From CAZSNH01 sp052388455 (lineage in GTDB: Bacteria; Pseudomonadota; Alphaproteobacteria; Rhizobiales; Hyphomicrobiaceae), in the NCBI GenBank assembly GCA_052388455.1, contig JBQTIA010000060.1, forward strand, positions 1 to 27,152: a stretch of DNA of 27,152 nt, in the 5' to 3' direction. Below the pieces are notes generated by a model, which worked only from the letters and a program-made list of their open reading frames with translations, was not told the DNA's origin and did not search any database. A program made the translations under genes and the position numbers. Below, one piece after another: positions 1 through 7,732 of this stretch (its first letter is position 1; the number at the start of each line of letters is the position of its first letter).

Positions 1-126
1 TCGACAGCCGGAACCTCTTCGACGACGTCCTCAACGACCTCGGGAAGCTCGGAGACAGGGTCTTCGACAGCCGGAACCTCTTCGACGACTTCCTCGACGA
101 CCTCGGGAAGCTCGATGACCGGCGGA
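1..126 (-). repeat. 63-bp tandem repeat encoding a 21-aa Glu/Val/Pro unit
   Basis: The sequence tcgacagccggaacctcttc starts at 1 and again at 64, and the two 63-bp copies differ at only some positions. On the minus strand they encode consecutive acidic units built on ELPEVVE and VVEEVPA. The array probably continues beyond the window edge. Confidence 0.85.
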
Positions 127-776
127 ACGAGTCCACCCGTGTCGCCGGACGGCTGATCGCCGCCGCCATCGTGCTGATCCCCGCGGTCGTTGTCGCAATC
201 GCGGCCCTTGCCGCCTCGGCCATTGTCGGAATGGCCATCGTCGTTGTGATCGCCGTCGCCGTGGCCGCGACCGTCGTGCTTGTCGTCGTCGGAGTTGGAC
301 TTGCCCTTCGACGCGCCGTCGCGATCGTGGTCGTGACCGGACTTCGTCGAATGATCCTTGTCCTTGCCGTCGCGACCCTTGCCGTGCCGGTCGCCGTCCT
401 CGTCGCCGTCACGATCCTTGTCGCCGCGTCCTCGACCATCGTGCTTGTCTTGGTCCGATTTGGATTTGCCCTTCGAAGAGCCGTCGCGATCGTGGTCGCG
501 TCCGGACTTCGTAGACGACTCGCTGTCCTTGCCATCCCGGCCTTTGCCGTTCCGGTCCCCATCCTTGTCGCAGTCGCCGCCGTCACCGCCCTTGCCGCCG
601 CGACCATTGTCGGAATGGCCGTCGTCGTTGTGGTCGCCGTCGCCGTGGCTGCGGCCGTCGTGCTTCTCGGCGTCGTTGTTTGACTTCGACGTCACCCGAT
701 TGACGATATCGGCGATCCCACCGCCGATTTTATCGCCGGCACCGCCCTTGTCGTTCCCATTGTTGCCCTTGCTCAT
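1..776 (-). CDS. Asp/Gly/Lys-rich repetitive protein, 3' end cut by the window edge
   Basis: An open frame runs without a stop from an ATG at 776 to the left edge (at least 258 codons). The product starts MSKGNNGNDKGGAG and has a short non-repetitive segment ending near VTSKSNND. A very hydrophilic region of Asp, Gly, Lys, His and Arg follows, containing two tandem 55-residue units. A switch to an acidic Pro/Val/Glu-rich repeat (ELPEVVEEVVEEVPA) leads out of the window. I see no signal peptide and no exact RTX nonapeptide, although DGDHNDDGHSDNGRGG-type stretches look cation-binding. The start has only a weak GTGGG upstream, and an in-frame GTG lies nine bases further out. The family is not recognised. 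Calcium or polymer binding at the surface is inference from composition and from the EPS and RTX genes nearby. The plus-strand frames here are shadows rich in Ala/Val or Ser/Pro. Confidence 0.6.
   Translation of the reverse strand, partial: MSKGNNGNDKGGAGDKIGGGIADIVNRVTSKSNNDAEKHDGRSHGDGDHNDDGHSDNGRGGKGGDGGDCDKDGDRNGKGRDGKDSESSTKSGRDHDRDGSSKGKSKSDQDKHDGRGRGDKDRDGDEDGDRHGKGRDGKDKDHSTKSGHDHDRDGASKGKSNSDDDKHDGRGHGDGDHNDDGHSDNGRGGKGRDCDNDRGDQHDGGGDQPSGDTGGLVPPVIELPEVVEEVVEEVPAVEDPVSELPEVVEDVVEEVPAV
219..548 (-). repeat. Two tandem 165-bp units inside the Asp-rich gene
   Basis: Unit one runs from 548 down to 384 and unit two from 383 down to 219, exactly 55 codons each. Both begin GKGRDGKD, pass through STKSG and DHDRDG, and reach DKHDGRG. 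The end of unit two (HGDGDHNDDGHSDNGRGGKG) is repeated again closer to the N-terminus, at about 589-664, which suggests a longer ancestral periodicity. Confidence 0.8.
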
Positions 777-935
777 CGATCCCACTCGCTTTGTCGTCTC
801 TGGTCCTGGCCGTCCCAGCTTCCGGTGCCGATCCCGCTTCTTTCGAACGAGGCCGACGACAGAAAATGGGCAATCCCCGCCCAGCATTCTCCGCCATGGT
901 GCCTGACCCTACGGCAAACATCGGAATTTAACGTG

Positions 936-960
936 CAGTCGCGCGACTGAAATTGTTTCA
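936..960. promoter_or_regulatory. Paired palindromes, possible operator
   Basis: CAGTCGCGCGACTG (936-949) is a perfect 14-base palindrome. It runs directly into TGAAA-TTG-TTTCA (948-960), an inverted repeat with a three-base spacer. Both lie at the edge of an AT-rich stretch, about 160-185 bases upstream of the Asp-rich gene start. Binding by a dimeric regulator is inference only. Confidence 0.3.
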
Positions 961-1015
961 ATTTTATTTCAATTTTTATTCATTCGCGAAATGGCTGAGA
1001 AATGAATGATACGAG

Positions 1016-1044
1016 AAAAGGCCGGATCGATGATCCGGCCTTTT
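1016..1044. terminator. Bidirectional rho-independent terminator
   Basis: The arms AAAAGGCCGGATC and GATCCGGCCTTTT are perfectly complementary around a GAT loop, giving a GC-rich stem flanked by A4 and T4. It lies 43 bases past the stop of the algD-like gene. It should end that minus-strand operon and insulate the Asp-rich gene. Confidence 0.85.
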
Positions 1045-1087
1045 CAAATCTGATCGAGTATGGGATCGCGGTGCGGCGCTGGAACGA

Positions 1088-2491
1088 CTACCAGGCGATG
1101 CCGTGATACGTGGGATCGTCGGGGATATCCTTGAACACCCGCGCCAGATCGAGGACGTGGACGCCCTGGCGGCGCGCCGTCAATGCGCGGCGATATTCCT
1201 CCGTCGCATGGCTGACGACGACCACGTCGGATTGATCGACGAGTGTTCCGGCGTCGCAAACAGTCAACCGCTCCAGCTCGTCCATCAGCCGCGCCTGCTG
1301 CGGCACCGCGTGGCGGACATAGTCGATCTGATGCTGCAGAAGCGGGCCGAAATCGAGGTTCGGATCATAGGCGCGGATCGCCTCGCCCGCCGCGAGCAGC
1401 GTCGACATGAGGTCGAGAGTCGGGCTTTCGCGCAGATCGTCGGTGCCGGGCTTGAAGGTGACGCCGAGGAAGCCGATGCGCTTGCCAGCGAAGGGTTTCA
1501 GCAGGTTGACGGCCTGCTGCACATGGGTCTGGTTGCTCGCCATCAGGCTGTCGAGCAGCGGCACCTCGACGCCTTTTTCGTGGGCGAGGTGCGTCATGGC
1601 GCGCACCTCTTTCGGAAGGCACGAGCCTCCGAACGCGAAGCCCGGCTTCAGGTAATAGGGCGACAGGTTCAGCTTGGTGTCGCGCACGAAAATGCGCATC
1701 ACCTCGTGGCTGTCGATGGAAAAGGCCTTGCACACCCGGCCGATCTCGTTGCCGAAGGCCACCTTGGCCGCATGCCAGACGTTATCGACGTATTTGACCA
1801 TCTCCGCCGCGTCGATCGAGGTGAAGATGACGTTCTGATCGATGGCGCCGTAAATGGCGGTGACCGTCTCTTCCGCCCGCCGGTCTGAAGCACCGACCAC
1901 GGTCTTCGGCGGCGCGAAGAAGTCCGCGACAGCTACGCCTTCACGCAGGAACTCGGGATTGAAGCAGACGCCGAAGTCGGGGCCGAGGCGGCGGCCGGAG
2001 GCCAATTCGATCTCGGGGACAACGACGTCCATCGTCGTTCCAGGCGGCACCGAGCAGCGCAGCACCACGACGTGATAGCTGGATTTCATGGCCAGGGCCT
2101 GGCCTATGGCGCGGCTGGCGGCGCGGACATAGCTGAAGTCGCAGCCGCCGTCCTTGGCGGTCGGCGTGCCGACGGACAGGAAGGTCACGTCGGTCTCGAG
2201 CACGGCGGCCACGAGGTTCTGCGTCGCATCGATGCGGGAATTCGCGACGCCTTCTGCGAGCAGATCGCCGAGACGCTCTTCGACGATTGGCGATCGCCCC
2301 GCTTTGATCGAACGCACCTTTTCGTGGCTGACGTCGACGCCGACCATCCGGAAGCCGAGATGCGACAGGCAGGCCATCGACACCGCGCCGACATAACCGA
2401 GGCCGACGACGCTGATCGCCGGCTTCGAAGGCTCGACGGCCGGCACGACGGCACGCGCCGCCATCTCCGAAACGAGTGCAGACATAGTCAT
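1088..2491 (-). CDS. algD: GDP-mannose 6-dehydrogenase (AlgD-like) / UDP-glucose 6-dehydrogenase family
   Basis: This is a cytosolic NAD-dependent four-electron nucleotide-sugar dehydrogenase that makes a uronic-acid donor (GDP-mannuronate if AlgD, UDP-glucuronate if Ugd). The 467-residue protein has the Rossmann motif GLGYVG (30-35), VGTP (107-110), NPEFLRE (178-184), the EMVKY...N segment with Lys233 and Asn237, and the catalytic Cys291 in FGGSCLPKE. A C-terminal UDPGDH domain contains FKPGTDDLRESP. The stretches NVWHAAKV and KLNLSPYYLKPGFAFGGSCL resemble Pseudomonas AlgD more than typical Ugd, and the adjacent Alg8- and Alg44-like genes support AlgD. I chose the ATG at 2491 because GGGAG sits ten bases upstream; a second ATG follows at 2485. 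An upstream start at 2587 would add 32 Arg/Pro-rich residues with no family match. A 229-base gap separates it from alg8, so it may have its own promoter. Substrate is not settled by sequence alone. Confidence 0.88.
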   Translation of the reverse strand: MTMSALVSEMAARAVVPAVEPSKPAISVVGLGYVGAVSMACLSHLGFRMVGVDVSHEKVRSIKAGRSPIVEERLGDLLAEGVANSRIDATQNLVAAVLETDVTFLSVGTPTAKDGGCDFSYVRAASRAIGQALAMKSSYHVVVLRCSVPPGTTMDVVVPEIELASGRRLGPDFGVCFNPEFLREGVAVADFFAPPKTVVGASDRRAEETVTAIYGAIDQNVIFTSIDAAEMVKYVDNVWHAAKVAFGNEIGRVCKAFSIDSHEVMRIFVRDTKLNLSPYYLKPGFAFGGSCLPKEVRAMTHLAHEKGVEVPLLDSLMASNQTHVQQAVNLLKPFAGKRIGFLGVTFKPGTDDLRESPTLDLMSTLLAAGEAIRAYDPNLDFGPLLQHQIDYVRHAVPQQARLMDELERLTVCDAGTLVDQSDVVVVSHATEEYRRALTARRQGVHVLDLARVFKDIPDDPTYHGIAW

Positions 2492-2720
2492 GGTCTTGAC
2501 GCTCCCACAGGCGGGACTTGGCGCCCCGCATCCTTCTTGATCCCTGTTCGGGCGGCTTTCGTCCGGTCCCCGCTGTCTCCGCCTCACCAGCCGGTTCGAC
2601 AGTCTTTTGGCCCGGCGATCCCGATCCGGCTTTCGCCGTCCGGAGTGCCGTCTTCACATTCGTCGAGAGTGCCAGGGAGGCGTCGATTTCAAATGAAACG
2701 GGTCGATAAAATGCAATCGA

Positions 2721-4301
2721 TCAGCCGTTAAATATCGAGACGACGAAGCCGAAACTCGGGACTTCGAGCAACTTCGTGTAAACCATGACCGCCAGAAACA
2801 AGGCGGCGAAGGACAGCGTCGTCAGGTAGGTAGCCATGACCTCGCGGAACACGGCGATGCCGCCGGGGCCGGCGAAGCCCTGCTTCTGGTTGCCGCGGTT
2901 GGTCCACTTCTGCTTGGCGAGACGCCACATCATATAGACCTTGACCATGGCGTTGAGCAGCTGGTTGGCATAGAGCGTCCAGACGAAATTGAGATCGACG
3001 CGCCGCGCATAGGTGAACAGCACCATCGACAGCAGCATGCGCGTCACGGAAATGTAGACCACGTAGGACATCAGGAATCCGAAGCCGATCTTCAGCGTGC
3101 CGGCGACGGCGAACACCGGCGAGAACAGCATCGTCCACATGGCGATACGCTGATCGACGCAGCACCACCAGATGAAGAACGGCATCCGGCGCGGCCCCAG
3201 CATGATCGCCCGCTGGCCGTTGCGCAGCATGTTGCCGGACCAGCGCCGGAGGTTCTCCACCATGCGCGTGACGCCCGAGCCCTCGACCACCTCGATGGTC
3301 GTGCCGGCGGCATCGGGCACGTAGGTCATCTTCACGCCGCGCTTCAGCAGCGTGTACCAGGTGCTCTTGTCGTCACCGGAGAGGAAGCGGAAGGTGCCCC
3401 ACAGCCAGTGCGTGAGGAAATCCGCTTCCTGCAGCCGGATGAACTCCTCGCTGACGATGTGAGTGGCGCGGAACACCGAGAAGCGGCCTGTCAGCGTCAG
3501 AACGCGGTTCGAAAGCGCGTGGCTCTGCATGGCCATGCGGCGCTGCGCGAAGCGCATGTTGAGCCACGACTGCATCCAGGACGGGCCACGCACGAGGACG
3601 TGCTCGTCGGTCGTCAGCGCGTGCAGCTCGGGATCGAGCGCGAACAGCGGAAAGCACTTGCGCACGGCACCGGGTGAAAGCACGAAGTCACCGTCCATGA
3701 ACACGACGATGTCGTCCTTGCCGAGCCCGGCCCGCGACATGGCGCGCAGGATGAGGGCGATGGCGACGCGCTTGCCGGGCTGGTTCTGGCGGATGATCCG
3801 CAGGGTCACGTCCAGATCGTTTCCGACCAGCTTGAGGTGGCGGGCGATCTTCTGCTCGTCGCTCGCCTCGCTGGACCCGAGCCAAATGGTGGCCGGCACG
3901 CCGGCCTCGCGGATCTCGACGCACAGCGCCCGGATCACGGCTTCCGAAATCTCGCGGTGCTCGCGAAACGTGGTCATCTGGATGTGGATGTGGCGCGGTC
4001 GCCACCCGCACTCCCAGACCGCCGCAGCCCGATCGCGCATTCGCGGATAGGTGACGTTGGCGAACACCAGGGCGCGCATCCAGTGGTTGAACCACCACAG
4101 ATAGCGCCAGATGCCGAGCAAACCGATGACGTAGACGATCTCGCGCGCGTTCTCGTCCCAGATCGAGTTGGGGAAGGTCGCCAGCGCAATGTAGCAGCAG
4201 GTGAAATAAACGAGCAGCTTGAGCTGCACCTTCGGCGACCATTTCTCCAGGAACGGCAGCCGATCGGTCGGGACGTCGAGGGTCGGCGCAGGGCTTGCCA
4301 T
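2721..4301 (-). CDS. alg8: Alg8-like membrane glycosyltransferase (alginate-type polymerase)
   Basis: This is an inner-membrane GT2 processive polymerase that joins uronic-acid units from a nucleotide donor and threads the chain across the membrane. The 526-residue protein has N-terminal membrane segments (about 27-43 and 53-70), a GT2 core and a C-terminal multi-helix region. Visible motifs are DGD (203-205), TTDEH (230-234), LTGRFSVFRA (270-279), GDDKS (309-313) and the LRRWSGNMLR segment (351-360) at the QxxRW position. The order and wording of these motifs follow Pseudomonas Alg8, for example TGR-SVFRA, GDDKS-W and YVPDAA. The start at 4301 lies 16 bases after the alg44-like stop, so the two genes are surely co-transcribed. 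It could be a polymerase for another acidic glycan, but the Alg44 and AlgD neighbours argue for an alginate-like product. Confidence 0.87.
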   Translation of the reverse strand: MASPAPTLDVPTDRLPFLEKWSPKVQLKLLVYFTCCYIALATFPNSIWDENAREIVYVIGLLGIWRYLWWFNHWMRALVFANVTYPRMRDRAAAVWECGWRPRHIHIQMTTFREHREISEAVIRALCVEIREAGVPATIWLGSSEASDEQKIARHLKLVGNDLDVTLRIIRQNQPGKRVAIALILRAMSRAGLGKDDIVVFMDGDFVLSPGAVRKCFPLFALDPELHALTTDEHVLVRGPSWMQSWLNMRFAQRRMAMQSHALSNRVLTLTGRFSVFRATHIVSEEFIRLQEADFLTHWLWGTFRFLSGDDKSTWYTLLKRGVKMTYVPDAAGTTIEVVEGSGVTRMVENLRRWSGNMLRNGQRAIMLGPRRMPFFIWWCCVDQRIAMWTMLFSPVFAVAGTLKIGFGFLMSYVVYISVTRMLLSMVLFTYARRVDLNFVWTLYANQLLNAMVKVYMMWRLAKQKWTNRGNQKQGFAGPGGIAVFREVMATYLTTLSFAALFLAVMVYTKLLEVPSFGFVVSIFNG

Positions 4302-4317
4302 CGATGTGGTCCGCCGC

Positions 4318-5955
4318 TCAGAGATTCATGTCGAGCTTCTTGGAGATGGAACTCGTGAGCGAGTTGGTCGACCGGCGCTCGAATACGACCACCACCGGCA
4401 GCCCCGAGCGGTAGCGGTCGTGGTCTGCCACCTTGGCCGGATCGACGAAGGCGATCGTCACCTTGGCCGAGCGGTCCGTCGGCCCGCGCCAAGCGTAGCC
4501 GGGATTCTGGCGCTGGTCCTGCTCTCGGATGAAGCCCGATGTCCGGTCGATACTCGTCACGCGGCCCTGCAGCGTCTCGCCGAGGGCCGGCACGTACAGC
4601 AGCGCCTCGTCGCCGAGCCCGACCTTCATCACCTCGTCCTGGTTGAGCCAGGCGGCGATGTGGCGGTTGCGGCGCTGCTCGATGACGGCCAGCGTATCGC
4701 CGCGGCGCACCGTGCCGCGATCCGGCCGGGGCAGCTCCAGCACCATGCCGTCAAAGGGAGAACGCACGGCCGCCCGCGTGCGCTGGTCGACGTAGGAGAT
4801 CAGCCGCTGCTGGGCCAGCACGATGTCGTGATCGGCGAGGCGCACCTCCGCTTCCAGCTCGGCCGATTTGCCGACGATGTCGGCGCTGCCGATGGTCTCG
4901 TTACCGGAATACATGCGCTTGCCGAGGTTCTGGTCGGCGAGGTCGAGACGCGAGGCCAGCTCGACGCGGCGCACGTCCACTTCCTTGCGCAGCATGATGA
5001 CGGAGCGCTCCGCGTCCTCGAACTTGCTGGCCGTGGCGTAGCCCTTGTCCAGGAGACCCCTGAGCCGGCCGTAATTCTGCTCGGCGACGGCGAGCTGCGC
5101 CTCGAAGGCCCTCAGCTCGATCTCGGTCTGCTTGAGATTTTTCATCTCGACGGTGCCGTAGCCGCGGATGCGGTCCAGCTCCTCGACGTGCCGCTGCTTC
5201 AGGTACGCGAGCTTGGCCTTGCGCTCCTGGACCGCGATTTCCGCCAGATCGATCTCCCGCTCGAGCTGACTGTCGATCAGCTTCACGATCACCTCGCCGG
5301 AGCGGATCGTGTCGCCGGGCTTGACCTCGGTCCACAGCACCTCGCCGTCGGATTGCGCCGTGACGATCTCGACCGGCGCGGCGATGACCGCCGTCTGGAT
5401 CTCCATGCGGAAAAAATTCGAGTAGCCGAGCAGGCCCGCGTAGCCGAACACCGCCAGCCCGACGACCAGATAGAGCCCGGTCATCACCATCGTCTTCACC
5501 GGCAGGCGGCGCATGGGCACGGCGATCGCCGGTATGCGGGGCTTGTCGGGCTCGAGCGAGGCAGGGGTGACCGGCACGTCGATACGCTGGATGGTGTCTT
5601 CCACATCGACCATCGAGCCGCGCACCAGCTCCTCGATGAAATGCTGCATCAGCTCGCGCTCGCGCTCGCCGAGCTCGGTGAAGCGCACGGCGAACGAGGC
5701 GCTGGCTTCCACCAGTCGCACGACCTCCGATTTGGCATTGAAAGTGACGTCGAAGCCCTGGAACGGCAGCGTGAGCTGCACCAGCAACTCGTCGCCGACC
5801 GACGGCAGTGGTCCCGGATAGCCGTCGACCCGCAGGCCGCCGAGCGACCAGTCGGCCGCCCGCATGGCGTGTCCGCCGACCGAGACGAGGAGCGGCGCGG
5901 TCACCCGGTGATGGCGCCGCTGGTCGGGACGCTCCCGTCTGATCTTGACCGACAT
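4318..5955 (-). CDS. alg44: Alg44-like PilZ / HlyD-type adaptor, c-di-GMP receptor of the polymerase
   Basis: This is an inner-membrane co-polymerase that would bind c-di-GMP and activate the Alg8-like enzyme. In a 545-residue protein I see an N-terminal PilZ domain with RRHHR (13-17, the RxxxR motif) and DWSLGG (35-40, the D/NxSxxG motif). One membrane helix follows (about 157-178), then a biotinyl-lipoyl-like strand pair (TAQSDGEVLWTEVKPGDTI), a long alpha-helical hairpin (about 226-390), and the second lipoyl half with SPFDGMVLEL and a beta-barrel region. Pseudomonas Alg44 is about 390 residues, so the hairpin is extra. I chose the ATG at 5955 because it places PilZ at the N-terminus; a GTG at 6009 would add 18 residues. 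It is the first gene of the minus-strand block. The alternative reading is a PilZ-fused membrane fusion protein for another exporter. Confidence 0.85.
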   Translation of the reverse strand: MSVKIRRERPDQRRHHRVTAPLLVSVGGHAMRAADWSLGGLRVDGYPGPLPSVGDELLVQLTLPFQGFDVTFNAKSEVVRLVEASASFAVRFTELGERERELMQHFIEELVRGSMVDVEDTIQRIDVPVTPASLEPDKPRIPAIAVPMRRLPVKTMVMTGLYLVVGLAVFGYAGLLGYSNFFRMEIQTAVIAAPVEIVTAQSDGEVLWTEVKPGDTIRSGEVIVKLIDSQLEREIDLAEIAVQERKAKLAYLKQRHVEELDRIRGYGTVEMKNLKQTEIELRAFEAQLAVAEQNYGRLRGLLDKGYATASKFEDAERSVIMLRKEVDVRRVELASRLDLADQNLGKRMYSGNETIGSADIVGKSAELEAEVRLADHDIVLAQQRLISYVDQRTRAAVRSPFDGMVLELPRPDRGTVRRGDTLAVIEQRRNRHIAAWLNQDEVMKVGLGDEALLYVPALGETLQGRVTSIDRTSGFIREQDQRQNPGYAWRGPTDRSAKVTIAFVDPAKVADHDRYRSGLPVVVVFERRSTNSLTSSISKKLDMNL

Positions 5956-6142
5956 TTGCCTGCAACTCGTACGCAAAAAAGAACGCGGCGCATCCGGTCT
6001 CCCGGCCACCTAGCCTCGTCTTGTCGCACAACGTCGTTAAAAACCTCCCATATCGGACTTAACGGTGATCGACGCTCACCCACCCGGCCCAAGCTGATCC
6101 CGTCGAACGGAAGCCGGTCTTTCCGCTCGTCGGTATCAGCGG

Positions 6143-7537
6143 TCAGAACAGCTTGCCGGGATTGAGAATGCCGAGCGGATCGAGCGCGGATTTCACGGCC
6201 TGCATCAAGGCGAGGCCGGAGCCCGCCTCCCGCGCCAGCGCCGCCGTCTTTCCCTGACCGATGCCATGCTCTCCAGTGCAGGTGCCGTCGAAGGCCAGCG
6301 CCCGCGCGGACAGCCGGTCGACAAAGGCCCGCACCGCCATGTTTTCTCGGCAATCGGCGGCATCGAACACCACGATGGCGTGGAAGTTGCCGTCACCCAC
6401 GTGTCCGACGATCGGGGCCGTCAAGCCCGACCGGCGGATGTCCTCGGCGGTCTCGGCCACACAATCGGCGAGGTGGGAAAGGGGCACGCAGACATCAGTG
6501 ACCAGCGCCGCCTTGCCGGGCCAACCCGAACGGATGGACCAGAAGGCGTCGTGACGCGCCTGCCAGAGCCGCCTCCGCTCATCCGCTCCGGTCGCGGTTT
6601 CGACACCGAGCGCTCCGGCCTCGCGGGCCAGATCGCGGAAGGCGTCGGCGTCGTCGCGGGTGCGGGCAAGCGAGCCGTGAAATTCGACGAGCAGTGTCGG
6701 CACGACGGCCAGACCCAGTTTGGCGTGCGTATTGACGGCTGCGACCTGCACCGCATCCATCAGCTCGATGCGGGCGACGCCGAGCCCACATTGGATGGTT
6801 GCGATGGCGGCATTGCAGGCCCCCGCGACGTCGGCAAAACCGGCGACCGCGGCAACGACCGTCTCCGGCACCGGGTGCAGGCGGAGGGTCAGCTCGGTGA
6901 TGATGCCGAGCGTGCCTTCCGAGCCGACGAAGAGGTGGGTCAGGTCGTAGCCGGCGGCGCTCTTGCGCGCCCGACCGCCGGTCCGCACGCAGCAGCCGTC
7001 GGCCATCACCGCCGTGAGGCTTACCACGTTGTCGCGCATGGAGCCGTAGCGGACGGTCGTCGTCCCAGAGGCGCGCGTAGCCGCCATTCCCCCGATCGTC
7101 GCATCGCAGGCGCCCGGATCGACCGGAAAGAACAGGCCGGTATCGCGCAGATGCCGGTCGAGGTCGCCGCGCCGCACGCCGGCCTCGATCGTGCAATCGA
7201 GATCGCGCGGCCGGACGGCCAGGACACGGTTCATGCGTGATAAGTCGATCGACAGTCCGCCGTGGGGTGCGTTGACGTGGCCTTCGAGAGAGGTTCCCGC
7301 GCCGAAGGCAATGACGGGCACGCGATGCTCGGCGCAGGTGCGGACCACCGCCGCCACCTCGTCGTTCGTTTCCGGCCAGAGCACGGCATCGGGCGGCTCG
7401 GCCGGCAGCCACGTCAGGGCGTTGGCGTGCTGACGGCGCACGGCCTCGGCGGTCGACAGGCGCGGGCCGAAGCGCTGTGCCAGCACTTCGAGCACCCGCT
7501 GCACGGGCTGCCGCGGGCCGTCATTGATCGGGGACAT
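6143..7537 (-). CDS. FAD-linked oxidase, D-lactate/glycolate dehydrogenase (LDHD/GlcD) family
   Basis: This flavoenzyme oxidises a 2-hydroxy acid, most likely D-lactate, glycolate or D-2-hydroxyglutarate, and passes electrons to a quinone or cytochrome. The 464-residue product, a normal family length, has the PCMH FAD-binding domain with GAGTSLEGH (79-87), GGMAATRASGT and FVGSEGTLGIIT. The FAD-oxidase C-terminal domain carries GHVGDGNFH (378-386) and GTCTGEHGIGQGK (418-430), the signatures of this family. I chose ATG 7537. An upstream extension of the frame reaches into the divergent gene's promoter and coding region and is not credible. It ends 187 bases before the alg44-like start and shares its strand, but nothing ties it to polysaccharide synthesis. 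The exact substrate cannot be told. Confidence 0.88.
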   Translation of the reverse strand: MSPINDGPRQPVQRVLEVLAQRFGPRLSTAEAVRRQHANALTWLPAEPPDAVLWPETNDEVAAVVRTCAEHRVPVIAFGAGTSLEGHVNAPHGGLSIDLSRMNRVLAVRPRDLDCTIEAGVRRGDLDRHLRDTGLFFPVDPGACDATIGGMAATRASGTTTVRYGSMRDNVVSLTAVMADGCCVRTGGRARKSAAGYDLTHLFVGSEGTLGIITELTLRLHPVPETVVAAVAGFADVAGACNAAIATIQCGLGVARIELMDAVQVAAVNTHAKLGLAVVPTLLVEFHGSLARTRDDADAFRDLAREAGALGVETATGADERRRLWQARHDAFWSIRSGWPGKAALVTDVCVPLSHLADCVAETAEDIRRSGLTAPIVGHVGDGNFHAIVVFDAADCRENMAVRAFVDRLSARALAFDGTCTGEHGIGQGKTAALAREAGSGLALMQAVKSALDPLGILNPGKLF

Positions 7538-7732
7538 CACCACGGCGTTCGACCTCGTCCAGTTGTCAGGCCATCTGCGCCGACCATGACAGCCCCTTTG
7601 TGTCGCAACGATTTTCCAGCGCGCATGTTGCAAGACGCCGGAGCAACCGCCCGGGCTTTGCCTTTTTTTCCTGGCGGCCGTCCTGTACAGAGCGCTTTCG
7701 AAGCGGAGCCAACAGGGACACAGGAGTACTAC

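Larger units (their letters stand above)
777..1087. other. Intergenic region upstream of the Asp-rich gene
   Basis: No convincing gene is seen in these 311 bases. The stretch at about 945-1010 is much more AT-rich than its surroundings. It lies upstream of the minus-strand Asp-rich gene and downstream of a terminator, so it probably carries that gene's own promoter. It also contains two adjacent short palindromes (936-960) and an ATTCATT/AATGAAT inverted repeat. I could not assign -35 and -10 boxes with confidence. Confidence 0.5.

Noticed and set aside
171..906. Plus-strand open frames rich in Ala/Val or Ser/Pro at the left end
   Set aside because: They are the antisense of the Asp-rich repeat gene. 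Their composition follows directly from its GAC/GGC/AAG codons, and they have no RBS or family match.
4219..6165. Long plus-strand frame (648 codons) opposite the alg44-like gene
   Set aside because: The minus strand encodes PilZ and HlyD-like domains with correct motifs. The plus frame is His/Asp/Arg-rich shadow sequence.
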